Below are positions 30,284 to 39,180 of a DNA stretch of 41,718 nucleotides, in pieces (within the stretch, counting starts at the first letter, position 1; every line of letters starts with the position of its first letter). A program made the translations under genes and the position numbers. The DNA is taken from NCBI GenBank assembly GCA_022925895.1, contig JAKSYS010000564.1:1-41718 (forward strand), read 5' to 3'. The DNA comes from Fragilaria crotonensis. Lineage: Eukaryota; Bacillariophyta; Fragilariophyceae; Fragilariales; Fragilariaceae. A model generated the notes under the pieces. The model searched no databases. It was not told where the DNA came from and worked only from the letters and a program-made list of their open reading frames with translations.

Positions 30284-31855
30284 TTGAGGAAATCACATCA
30301 GATGAATTCAAGCATGGAAAATGTACTTGATTCGATAAGTGGTATGCTCTTTTCAGAGAAGGAAGGGAACAGATCATCTGCTTTGGATTTGACCACAACA
30401 ACAACGTCGACAGATGATTCGCAAGACGATAGGGAGATATCCTATAGCACAAGCGGAGGTGACTCAAGCACGTACCTACCTTCTCCGCCAAGAATCGCGA
30501 AATATCACAGTTCGTCGATGGTATCTTCAGTTTTCACCCCGATTCACCGCCCCGCCCCTTTTTCACTGTCGCGTTCCATTGATGATAGCACCAATGCTCA
30601 CTCGGAAAATGGCCATGAATCCTTCGCAAGTGGGACCTCTGGAAATACGATTTCATTTGCTGAATCCTCATCATTTATTGAATCTGCCGGAGGTTCCGAG
30701 GACTTTTCCCGTCAATCCAGTGAAATCTCCGGAGAAGTAGCGTTGCGTTCCACGCCCATGGCGCGAATGCGATCCAACGCAGTCGCTCAAGCCGCTAAAG
30801 TGGATCAAGATACTTTCGTTTCTCCTCCAAGGAAGGCACATATAGATCCTGAGAAAACGATGGCCGAGAAGCATCGTAAGTGGAGGCGTCAAATCAAGGA
30901 GGCAAAGCGACTGAAAGATGAAGATAATAAAAATGCCCAAGTTGACAGCACCTTCTGTGTGTCCGCGTCCAATATGCTTCTGGGCAGACGAAATGAACCG
31001 ACTCGTTTCTTCGAGCGATTTACATCCTTGCAATGTGGCACGATCGATGATGTTCTGTCTGTTGACTTTCCTGATGACTTTTCGGAGGGAAGCAGCGGCA
31101 GCGAGATGATACCGGCGGCTTCAAGCTTACCCATCGGTAAGCCACTGCCTGAGCGGCGCCGCCAAATATCTCCTCCTCCGAAACATGATCGAGTTGCGAA
31201 GGAGGAGGTTGTGGTGGCGGATGATGCAGAGTCAGAAAATAACAGCTCTCTCCAGTCAACAAAGTCATTGAGTTCTCATCTCGACATGGAGGATGCAAAC
31301 TTTGTCAAGGCCTTCATTCGCGAAACATCACAAGAAGGTTATCCGTTGATTTGGCACATGCCTTCAAGTGACCATACGGATTTCGATAACCAAATCGACA
31401 TAGTGGCATTTTTAGAGCTTGGCTTTCTGCAAGAAGACGGCAGTTTTGCTGGACCCAGATTGGCTTGGTACAACGCGTCTGGGAATGCGCTTGGTGCCAT
31501 TGACTTGCTTGACATCCACTCTCTCGTTAGAGCGTCGGCATTGCAGTTGAATGACTTCCCTTTCGCCATTCCTGGAAACTCGATGATTCTGAAGCTTCAG
31601 AATTCTTCCAATATCCTCGTGCTGGAAGCAAGCTCGCCGAAGGCCGCAAGACGTTTCATTCACGGACTGAGGTGGGTTGTTGCTCGTCTCGCCTTCAATT
31701 TGATTGTTGGAAACAAGTATGTTTCCTGCGAGTTATTGGAATTACGAGACTCTGAACATGAGGTCCGAAGCTCAGACATGAATAAAGCTATGAATGACGT
31801 GACGAAGCAATTGATAGACAAGGCTACGTATGCAACTCCCCAACAGCTTGTTTGA
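30284..31855 (+). CDS. Unknown 523-aa protein, disordered N-terminus and compact C-terminal domain
   Basis: The first ~180 residues are Ser/Thr-rich and probably disordered (DLTTTTTSTDDSQDD). A charged helix follows (KTMAEKHRKWRRQIKEAKRL, about 191-210), then another acidic low-complexity part to about 330. The C-terminal ~190 residues look folded: FVKAFIRETSQEGYPLIWHM, FLQEDGSFAGPRLAWYN, and SMILKLQNSSNILVLEASSPK ending in ARRFIHGLRWVVARLAFNLI. That strand-rich part closed by a helix resembles a PH-like fold, a weak inference. Start uncertain: Met codons at 30284, 30302 and 30314. It ends 51 bp from the stop of the convergent NFACT-R gene, so the 3' UTRs must overlap. Confidence 0.75.
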   Translation: MRKSHQMNSSMENVLDSISGMLFSEKEGNRSSALDLTTTTTSTDDSQDDREISYSTSGGDSSTYLPSPPRIAKYHSSSMVSSVFTPIHRPAPFSLSRSIDDSTNAHSENGHESFASGTSGNTISFAESSSFIESAGGSEDFSRQSSEISGEVALRSTPMARMRSNAVAQAAKVDQDTFVSPPRKAHIDPEKTMAEKHRKWRRQIKEAKRLKDEDNKNAQVDSTFCVSASNMLLGRRNEPTRFFERFTSLQCGTIDDVLSVDFPDDFSEGSSGSEMIPAASSLPIGKPLPERRRQISPPPKHDRVAKEEVVVADDAESENNSSLQSTKSLSSHLDMEDANFVKAFIRETSQEGYPLIWHMPSSDHTDFDNQIDIVAFLELGFLQEDGSFAGPRLAWYNASGNALGAIDLLDIHSLVRASALQLNDFPFAIPGNSMILKLQNSSNILVLEASSPKAARRFIHGLRWVVARLAFNLIVGNKYVSCELLELRDSEHEVRSSDMNKAMNDVTKQLIDKATYATPQQLV

Positions 31856-31906
31856 CACAACAATAAAAATCTAGTGAAAATCCGGATATATTCCTTCCGC
31901 CTTCAA

Positions 31907-33400
31907 TTAGTATGGGTCAAAAGCGACACTCGGGTCAGAAGCACGCGATGGTTCTTGACCTCGTGCTTTGCGTTTGTTGGACTTCTGCTCTCGTCGTTTT
32001 GCTTGAACTTGCCGTGCAACTGCTTGGGTTCGCTTCCGTCGTTTTGCCTTGTCTTGAGCCCGGAATTCATCTGTCTGTCCGCACTCGTCTCGCGCCAACT
32101 TCAAATCAGTTGGCACCTTCTCAGGCCATCCAGTCAGTACATAAAGCTCCTCGCGAAGTTTCACCGCCCCGAGCGGAGCTCCTCGTGGCTTCAGCAGGTG
32201 CTTCGAATCCGCCGCTGTAACGCTCGCCTTGCGCTCATTTCTTGCGTCAGAATAGAACACAGCTAGATTCGCACAAAACTCCAAACACTCTTGGGTAGGT
32301 TCCGGACTCCCTCGTCGACGCTGTAAGACAACATGCGCACCCGGACAACCTCTGGCGTGCATCCAAATATCGTTGCCTCGAGCAACTTGAAAACTGAGGT
32401 ACTCGTTGCCTCGACGGTTCCGTCCGACCAAAACGACACATCCACCTGGAGACTTGAGTCGACGAACCGAGCTTTCCACGACCGATCGCCGCTGCTGTTT
32501 TCTTGCGATGGATTTCTTTCCGTCTTTTGCTGGCGTTGACACGACGGAGGGTATGGTGAACTTCGTTTTGCCGGAGCTGCGCTCGAGACGACTCTTAACT
32601 ATTTGAAACTTGGCTTCGTCAACTATATCACCATTGCAGCAACCTTTCAAATCGATATCGGCATCTCGTAGCAACTGGAGCAAGCCATTCGTTTCCTCTA
32701 GCAAACTATTGATGACTTGCGATCCACGCTTCAATTTGCGCGCTTGAGCAAAGAGAGAATCAGCTTCTGCCAATGCTGAGTCGTAATGTGAATCTAGTGT
32801 CAATTCAACCTCTTTTCCATCATTATTCCAATCCTGAATGGTGACGGTCTTAATGCTTGGATTGGTGAACAAGTAAAGGTTCGACACGATAAGTTGTGCG
32901 CGAGTTACAGTTTCTTCGACATCTTCGGCCCTTTTCAGTTCCGAGTTGAGTGAGATCTGCTTACGTTGCAAACCATTGAGAGCCTTTTCGAGAGCCTTCG
33001 AACATGCATAATACTCTTCGATAAGTTCATTGCCATCCTCTCCTTCCTCGCTTTCTTCTCCTTGGTCACTCTCCTCGTATTCATCGTCGAATGAGTCTGA
33101 GGTCTCACCATCAATGTCAAAGTCTTCCCCATCGTCGGATTCCCATGATGAGTCTTCATCGGTTGAATAGACATATTCACTAGTAGACTCAACTTCAGAT
33201 GACTTCAACCTCGACTGCCACGTCCAACATGGTGCAACAAGGCCGTCACCAGGTCGGTTGTATCGAACACGAAGGAATGAACTGGCCCGCGTTCCTGTTC
33301 TTAAATCTGACGATCGCAAGTTTCGCCCCGCGAAGGCTCTAGTCAATCCTATCAAGCTACTATACAAGAAAAGGATGGTTGTGAACAATACTTGCCTCAT
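31907..33400 (-). CDS. NFACT-R (RqcH/NEMF C-terminal) domain protein, predicted plastid
   Basis: 497 aa, single exon. Signal peptide and plastid site: LFTTILFLYSSLIGLTRAFA-GRN. A long acidic stretch (about residues 70-128) follows, then a coiled-coil-like segment (ACSKALEKALNGLQRKQISL to about 250), then the NFACT-R domain: GGCVVLVGRNRRGNEYLSF, ARGNDIWMHARGCPGAHVV (the DIWxHA signature, about 343-357), and NERKASVTAADSKHLLKPRGAPLGAV. The tail is strongly basic (KAKRRKRTQAVARQ). Full RqcH/NEMF proteins also have an N-terminal NFACT-N domain that holds the tRNA; I see none here. Likely an organellar ribosome-associated factor; the family role is rescue of stalled large subunits. Confidence 0.82.
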   Translation of the reverse strand: MRQVLFTTILFLYSSLIGLTRAFAGRNLRSSDLRTGTRASSFLRVRYNRPGDGLVAPCWTWQSRLKSSEVESTSEYVYSTDEDSSWESDDGEDFDIDGETSDSFDDEYEESDQGEESEEGEDGNELIEEYYACSKALEKALNGLQRKQISLNSELKRAEDVEETVTRAQLIVSNLYLFTNPSIKTVTIQDWNNDGKEVELTLDSHYDSALAEADSLFAQARKLKRGSQVINSLLEETNGLLQLLRDADIDLKGCCNGDIVDEAKFQIVKSRLERSSGKTKFTIPSVVSTPAKDGKKSIARKQQRRSVVESSVRRLKSPGGCVVLVGRNRRGNEYLSFQVARGNDIWMHARGCPGAHVVLQRRRGSPEPTQECLEFCANLAVFYSDARNERKASVTAADSKHLLKPRGAPLGAVKLREELYVLTGWPEKVPTDLKLARDECGQTDEFRAQDKAKRRKRTQAVARQVQAKRREQKSNKRKARGQEPSRASDPSVAFDPY

Positions 33401-33529
33401 TGTTTAAATGTTAATTAGTTCATTCGGAAACACTTCGGTTGCTTGTGTCCTTGATCGAATGATGAACCTCCACAACGTTCGTGAGTGTGACCACACTCGA
33501 GTTCGAATTATCCCGGTATGCATTCAGTG

Positions 33530-33853
33530 CCAGAGACGGGAATTTCAAACCCAGCCCACCCAAGAAACCACGGCCCACCCAAACCCATTGGGTTATCTTA
33601 AAAGGGTGGGCTTAGGGTGTGGGCTCAGGATTTCATGGTGGGTCTGGGTGGGCCGACAAGAATCATAGCAAAAAATGACAGTAGATGTTTGCTACCGGTA
33701 GTAGTAGAACCATCTACTCCAGTACTGCCTATGGGTTTGGGTAGGTCTTGGTAGATCGTAAGGGTTCTGGGCGGGTTTGGGCTGGTACTTCCATGAGCGT
33801 AGGTTTACGTGGGTACCCATGGGTTTGACATTTTCAGACATTCCCGTCTCTGG
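33530..33853. mobile_element. MITE-like element, 14-bp perfect terminal inverted repeats
   Basis: CCAGAGACGGGAAT at 33530-33543 is matched exactly by its reverse complement at 33840-33853. A subterminal CAAACCCA/TGGGTTTG pair extends the symmetry. The interior is rich in GGGTGGGC/GGGTTTGGG and their complements. A size of 324 bp, no coding capacity and CAG-like termini suggest a non-autonomous DNA transposon, hAT-like at most. No clear 8-bp target duplication is seen. Confidence 0.5.
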
Positions 33854-34440
33854 TGTTTATCATACCGTAGACCTCATAATAACTACACGTAATTTTGGCC
33901 CATGTGTAGTACTCTGTACATTGTAAATCTTTATGAGGTTCAGGAAACGCTTTGTGTAGAGTTATTGTCGAGTGGTCAAAAATCCTGAAAATCCGGGTTT
34001 CTTTAAAAAATAAAATCGAGCCGATCGAGCTGGCTAAATAAATCGACTCCATGAAAAAGTATACTATACAAACAACACGTGCTTATGAAATTCGACTGGC
34101 GGTTATTTGCCGTTGACTGCGGTTCAGACGGTTTCATTTCTCGTTAGAATCCAACTCGATTTGTGGGGGGGGGTTTCCGGGAAGTGGCTGTTCAACGCAA
34201 ATCCAGCTTGGAGTTGCATGCGAATTATCCTGTAATAAGCTCCAGTTCCGGTACATGTATCAGTGCCCTCGTAGAATGATGTATGCCGGTACGATATTAT
34301 CGGCTTGTGTAGTAAGACATATGAGGCTGCAGAACCGCTTTGTGTAGTATCTTTTGTGCCGGAGGGTCTATGTGTAGTTATTGTGTAGTGTGTAGTTATT
34401 ATGAGGTCTACGGTATTTACGACGGTATGCATGATAAACA
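33854..34440. repeat. Foldback element, ~35-bp terminal inverted repeat
   Basis: 27 bp at 33862-33888 are the exact reverse complement of 34390-34416, and TGTTTATCAT at 33854-33863 pairs with ATGATAAACA at 34431-34440 after a short insertion in the right arm. The left end starts exactly where the MITE-like element ends. Inside are several GTGTAGT words and no open frame of note. Confidence 0.55.
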
Positions 34441-35198
34441 GTAAACAGTAAACAGGCGAGACCTGGGTATTAGAGGTATACAGTTTTATGTATTAGCATG
34501 TAGGCTGGTACGTGGGAATTTGTACTCAACGTACAAGTACTGTATACTGTACCTGAGAGTACCTGATCCAATACTGGCGGTTGGTACTGTATGACGGTAC
34601 AGTGTACAGTGTACAATGTACAACGTACAACGCCGGGGTTTACGGTTATTTGCTGCTGTTGGACTGCTAACTACCGGAGTAGTACAGTACCAGTGCAACT
34701 TCTGAAGTCGGAATCCCGAATCAGCTACTTAGTACCGTACAAGCTTACAGTACTCGAGACTCCAGTATTACTACCCAGTACTTGTACCTAATACAAGTAC
34801 AGTACTTGTACCCACGCAACCTATATGTTTCAAACAATTTTAGCTGACTCGTGTCCGGTGTAAGCTAGTGGTACGTTGTACCGGTACCTTTTTGTCGTAC
34901 GCATGAAGGCATGAATCAACAGGATTCGCAATTCGCAACTCCTCACAACAGCCGAATCTTCATGGGCACCGCCCAAACCCCAGATCACAGTGGAAGTAAC
35001 AGGTACTGTAGTACCAGATTAACAGCTTACTCTATATTGGTACATCTACTGTTGATATTTTATATTTCTATAAGAGATATGAGAATACAAAATATGTCAT
35101 CCAATCCCGAACAGGATCACTGCTGCGCTCGCTCACCGCTCACCTCTGTGTCGACATGGGAAGTTATCGTGTGTCGGTCACTTCATTAAAGCAATAAA

Positions 35199-37223
35199 AT
35201 GAATAATCGCAATCCAAGGAGTCCGCGTTTGCGGGACGATCGCAACTCGTTTCCAGCTTGTCAAAGTATAGGTTTTATATGGTTCCTGGTAACTCTCACC
35301 GCGCTGCTTGCCAACTCGACACTTCGTGTACACCACATGACTGCATTTCCTGAGGAGGAAACGGGACAAGCCGATGGCACCGCCCCACTCGTGGACTTCC
35401 CACAAGCGGTCCTGAACTTATCTCAAGTGACACCGAAGCGATTCGCTTTCGTTCATTTGGGAAAATGCGGAGGTGTCAGCCTGATGGAAACGTTGCACGG
35501 TTATTTGGGACGAAAGACACTTGTTGGTCGAGCATTCGCAGGATCGAAGCGGTACCATCTATCCAAACCAGAAGTGGACGAATACGAGAATTGGATTTTG
35601 GCAATCCGAGATCCTGTTGGTCGTATCCGATCCTGGTGGACTTACGATCACAATGATAATTTTCTCTATCGGGCTGACTATATGGGCTTTCAATATCGAT
35701 CGAAAATGTGGGAGAAATTTTTTGAGTGTTATCCGACGCTGGACAACTTCACGACATACGGCTTGGAACCGACCACAAGTATTCCAGACGAGTGCCAAAC
35801 TTTGGCGCAAATGGCCATCCCGCTGCGTGAGAGTTCATTGTTGGTTGCGTTCCAGCATTTGCGATTTAACTTTCACGCTTACTTTACACCGTTGCTGGCC
35901 GCGGAGAACAAGAGCCTATACGTGGTGCGCACAGAACACATGTTGGACGACCTGAATTCAATCTCCTTTGAACTCGGTGATGACGGTTACCGTTTGCCGG
36001 GAGTTGTGCATCAATCTCATTGGCGTTCTGAAGATTATCCGAATAAGGATCGTTATATATCTGCGAAGGGAATGGAAAATCTTTGTCACCACTTGTGCAA
36101 CGAGATACAAATCTACAAGGAAATTCTTAAGCGTGGATTGAATATTGGTAATAAAGCGAGAGAAGAGTCGCTGCGTCAACTGTCAAAATCGTGTCCGCTT
36201 CAGGTAGCTTCTGACGAATGCCCACTTGGCATGTCTGAGGATGAGTGGGACACCTTGGTCAAGCAGTTTCGTCCTATTGCAGGCAAGGATGCGGGGCAAG
36301 TCTTTGCCGACCGGGAAGCCATATACGAGAAGAGAAGAAATCCTCCACCGCCAATGAAGAAACACAAAAAAGTGCAATTACTCTACCAAGCTGACCAAGA
36401 CGAAGCATCGTACGGCTTCCTGCACCTGGGACGCTGCGGTGGCCAAACGGTTCGATCTTTATTGGAGTCTCAAAAGGGGACTACATTGTATCGAAAGAAC
36501 CTTAACGGTACGTGGACGTCTCGGCGGCTCCCGTTGTACTGGAAGCATAAGCATTGGGTCGTCTTGACGCGCGACCCATTGGACCGACTCCTGAGCTGGT
36601 GGACATACCATCATCCCTCCAATCTCGCGATGCGACCCGATCGCCGCGAACAAGAGGAGAAACCTCATCATTTGCGTGCCGATCTCAAGAAATTCTATGA
36701 GTGTTATCCCACCTTTCCAGACTTGGTCAGTGATGGTTTCGGCGGAGTCGGGAAACGCGACGATGAAGCTGCGGAGTGCCGAAGGATAGCGGTACGTTCG
36801 TTTACGATTACCGAAATTCCTTCGCTTCATGATGTGGATTACGCGTACTCGTATTATCAGTATGAGTTCAAGGTGTTGTCATCAGAGCTTTTTGTGTTTG
36901 TGATCCGTGCGGAATTCATGTCGACGGACATGAATGGTATTGAAGCCATGCTTAACCGAGAGCAGTCCAATGTTTTCACTCGACAAGAGGCGAACACACT
37001 CCGACAAATGAGTAGCACTGAATCTTGGCCAGTAACGGCTGACCTTAGTCAATTGGATGTGAAGGCAATGGACATCCTATGTCGTCGAATGTGTTCGCAC
37101 ATTCAAATGTACAAATATTTCTTGCGTGAGGCTATTAATTTGGCTAGAGATGCGTATGAAACGTCAATGAAGCAGTTGGTGCATAAATGCCCTCTGCAAG
37201 TAAAAGAGGATGAATGTAAATAA
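35199..37223 (+). CDS. Type II membrane protein with two tandem sulfotransferase-like domains
   Basis: 674 aa, one exon. A signal anchor (IGFIWFLVTLTALLANS, about residues 24-40) follows a basic cytoplasmic tip, the topology of Golgi sulfotransferases. Domain 1 has a 5'-phosphosulfate-loop-like RFAFVHLGKCGGVSLMETL (about 80-98) and a 3'-phosphate motif ILAIRDPVGRIRSWW (about 132-146). Domain 2 repeats both: YGFLHLGRCGGQTVRSLL (about 405) and VVLTRDPLDRLLSWW (about 452). Each repeat also has a KFYECYP-type block and closes with a CPLQVxxDEC motif. Likely PAPS-dependent sulfation of glycans or proteins in the secretory pathway; the acceptor is unknown. The GKCGG loop departs from the classic K-x-G-T/S, so activity is not certain. 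Confidence 0.8.
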   Translation: MNNRNPRSPRLRDDRNSFPACQSIGFIWFLVTLTALLANSTLRVHHMTAFPEEETGQADGTAPLVDFPQAVLNLSQVTPKRFAFVHLGKCGGVSLMETLHGYLGRKTLVGRAFAGSKRYHLSKPEVDEYENWILAIRDPVGRIRSWWTYDHNDNFLYRADYMGFQYRSKMWEKFFECYPTLDNFTTYGLEPTTSIPDECQTLAQMAIPLRESSLLVAFQHLRFNFHAYFTPLLAAENKSLYVVRTEHMLDDLNSISFELGDDGYRLPGVVHQSHWRSEDYPNKDRYISAKGMENLCHHLCNEIQIYKEILKRGLNIGNKAREESLRQLSKSCPLQVASDECPLGMSEDEWDTLVKQFRPIAGKDAGQVFADREAIYEKRRNPPPPMKKHKKVQLLYQADQDEASYGFLHLGRCGGQTVRSLLESQKGTTLYRKNLNGTWTSRRLPLYWKHKHWVVLTRDPLDRLLSWWTYHHPSNLAMRPDRREQEEKPHHLRADLKKFYECYPTFPDLVSDGFGGVGKRDDEAAECRRIAVRSFTITEIPSLHDVDYAYSYYQYEFKVLSSELFVFVIRAEFMSTDMNGIEAMLNREQSNVFTRQEANTLRQMSSTESWPVTADLSQLDVKAMDILCRRMCSHIQMYKYFLREAINLARDAYETSMKQLVHKCPLQVKEDECK

Positions 37224-37308
37224 AGTATTGTCAAGTTGACGTCTGCATTCTTTTTCTCCTATTTTGTGGGACTTCGTCTTGATTTAAGGAGAACATACGC
37301 ATTAGCAC

Positions 37309-38415
37309 TCAGATTCCCGTTGGCAGATCTCGGAGCAACCAGAAACCTGCGGGATCATCATTTTCATCTTGCTGTACACTGATAAAGTGAAGGCCTCCGA
37401 GAGCCTCTTTTCCCTCTTCGAAAATATTAGCCTCTTCTCTTTGCTCGTCGTTTAGCTTTGCCATGAGATACTCGTTGTCAATATCTGTCTCCATAACCAT
37501 GACCCGTTTTCGCAGATCGCACGACATGCCCACCACCTCGGTTCCAGCCAACCATGTGGCAAGTGCTTTTGCACGTGGGGTCAAAATCACAATCCCCTGG
37601 ATGAACGAGTCCGCCGGCAAACCTTCCGGCAGGGTACAGAGCTTTCCAACCCCTATGTTGCTCTGATTGACCCCGCCTCCTTCCAGAAACTCCGCCACAG
37701 GCAGTCCCACAAAGGCATACTTTTCTCCTCGCAGAGCATCGGGCAGCTTCAATGGCGTGCGAACATCGAAAAAGGCCGGTCTACTCGATGCATCACGCAT
37801 GGATTCCTTGAAACTTTCGGCAAGCGTTGTTCATTAGCGTGATGCGTCATACATTGACTCATCCAACACGGATACCAAGCGAGCAAAAGCATAACGCAAA
37901 ACTTACCCTTCCATGGATGGATAGACTTCACGATGTCTCTCCTCCAGCCATGATGCCAACGCAAAGGTACAGCGGGAAGGCTTTGCAACAACTTCAACCT
38001 CCGACAATGCAATATTAATCATATTGAACATGGCACCACGAAAAAATCGGATAGTCTGAGGCTTTATATCACTTTCATCGATGACTTGCTCCACCACGCG
38101 TCTAACTTCTCTCGAGTTAACTTGATTGGATGGAAGGGTCTTGCAGTATCGAAAGGATCCTGTCGAGTCCGTCAGGAGGACCTCCCAAAGTTTCTTTCCA
38201 CCAACCATGACTGGGCGGGAATAGCAGTCCAATTCCCAATCTGGTGAAGGAGGGTTGGAGGTTCTGACGAAACCTTCAGCAACATCTGTGGAATGTAACA
38301 ACGATGACGATTGCTGAAATCGGGTCGTCGTTGCGGGAAGAAACCCCGAGGCAGAATCAAGGAGTAGCAAATGTGCCCCTAACAGGAACATCAGTGTTTG
38401 TCGAATGCTTATCAT
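37309..38415 (-). CDS. TAB2: TAB2/ATAB2-like plastid translation factor
   Basis: Two exons (38415-37907 and 37813-37309; 93-bp intron, GTAAGT..AAAG) give exactly 337 aa. The signal peptide ends in a textbook diatom plastid site: LLGAHLLLLDSASGFLPATT. The DUF1092 body is clear: WELDCYSRPVMVGGKKLWEVLLTD, QTIRFFRGAMFNMI, PSRCTFALASWLEERHREVYP, LPDALRGEKYAFVGLP, GIVILTPRAKALATWLAG, ANIFEEGKEALGGLHFISVQ and GFWLLRDLP. TAB2 in Chlamydomonas and ATAB2 in Arabidopsis bind the psaB 5' region and are needed for photosystem translation. The junction GFKESMRDASSRP uses the AAAG acceptor; the nearby CAAG would break the frame. No missing residues noted. Confidence 0.9.
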
Positions 38416-39180
38416 TCTGGTGTCGGGATTGATGTGTACTAGAGTATGTGATTAAGATCTTGGCAACGCAGCAGGGAGTGATCCTTCAGGTTTAGAGAGA
38501 AGGTGTGAAAGTGATGAGTATCAAGAACGGTTCGAAGCAATTAGGTTTGTAGCTTCGATGATTTCGTCTGCCACGAACGTTCATCATCTAGACTTGCTAC
38601 AAGTACTGTACAGTACCTGGTACCCTCGAACCTCGGACTCATCTCTCGGGATCTTCCAAGCGGAAGCCTCGACGCGTAGAGCAACCTACTACGTGTCCTG
38701 GCAGTACTCCAGAGTCCAGAGTACTACCGGTAACTCAACTCATTAATCGCATGAGTGTTGAGTGTTGAGTACACCACTGTACAATGGCGTGTAGAACGGA
38801 GTTCTCCGACTCCAGTACTGGAGTAAAATACTACTGTAGCATTTCATTCTCGAGTAAAAGTAGTACTGTATGTACAATGTACAATGTACAATGTACAGTA
38901 TGTCGTATGTAGTATGTACGAAACATATTGAATGAATTCACGACGGTAGATAAAAGGGAGTATCATGATACCCTCTGTCGCATTTGGACTTCCGACCTCA
39001 CACATTCCACCCCCATTGCCGCTGGGTGGCATAACGTGGTTTATGATTTATATGAGTCTTTCTCATCGAAAACCAAATCGATTCAAAATTCCTAACATGC
39101 AGCTAGCACGATTTGATGGTGAAGAATGCCGTTTTCTCCAGAATATCTAAAGCGGAAGCGTATCTGGGTCGGTCGCCGGC
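38416..39180. other. Intergenic, GTAC-rich 5' flank of the TAB2-like gene
   Basis: GTACTGTACAGTACC-type words at about 38598-38720 and a TGTACAA tandem tract (38871-38897). 39000-39180 is ordinary sequence. No gene. Confidence 0.55.
38871..38897 (+). repeat. Short tandem repeat, 7-bp unit TGTACAA x ~4
   Basis: Three exact TGTACAA units and a fourth, TGTACA. A similar but looser GTACAGT/GTACAAT array is at 34597-34630. Confidence 0.7.

Larger units (their letters stand above)
33401..35198. other. Long divergent intergenic region with two inverted-repeat elements
   Basis: It holds the elements at 33530-33853 and 33854-34440 (listed separately), a run of nine G at 34165-34173, and a GTAC-rich tract at about 34500-34890 with tandem GTACAGT/GTACAAT-like units at 34597-34630. 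No gene is supported. Confidence 0.6.

Noticed and set aside
30118-30330. 70-codon open frame as an upstream exon of the 523-aa gene
   Set aside because: It is in a different frame and overlaps the start region; no clear donor/acceptor joins them.
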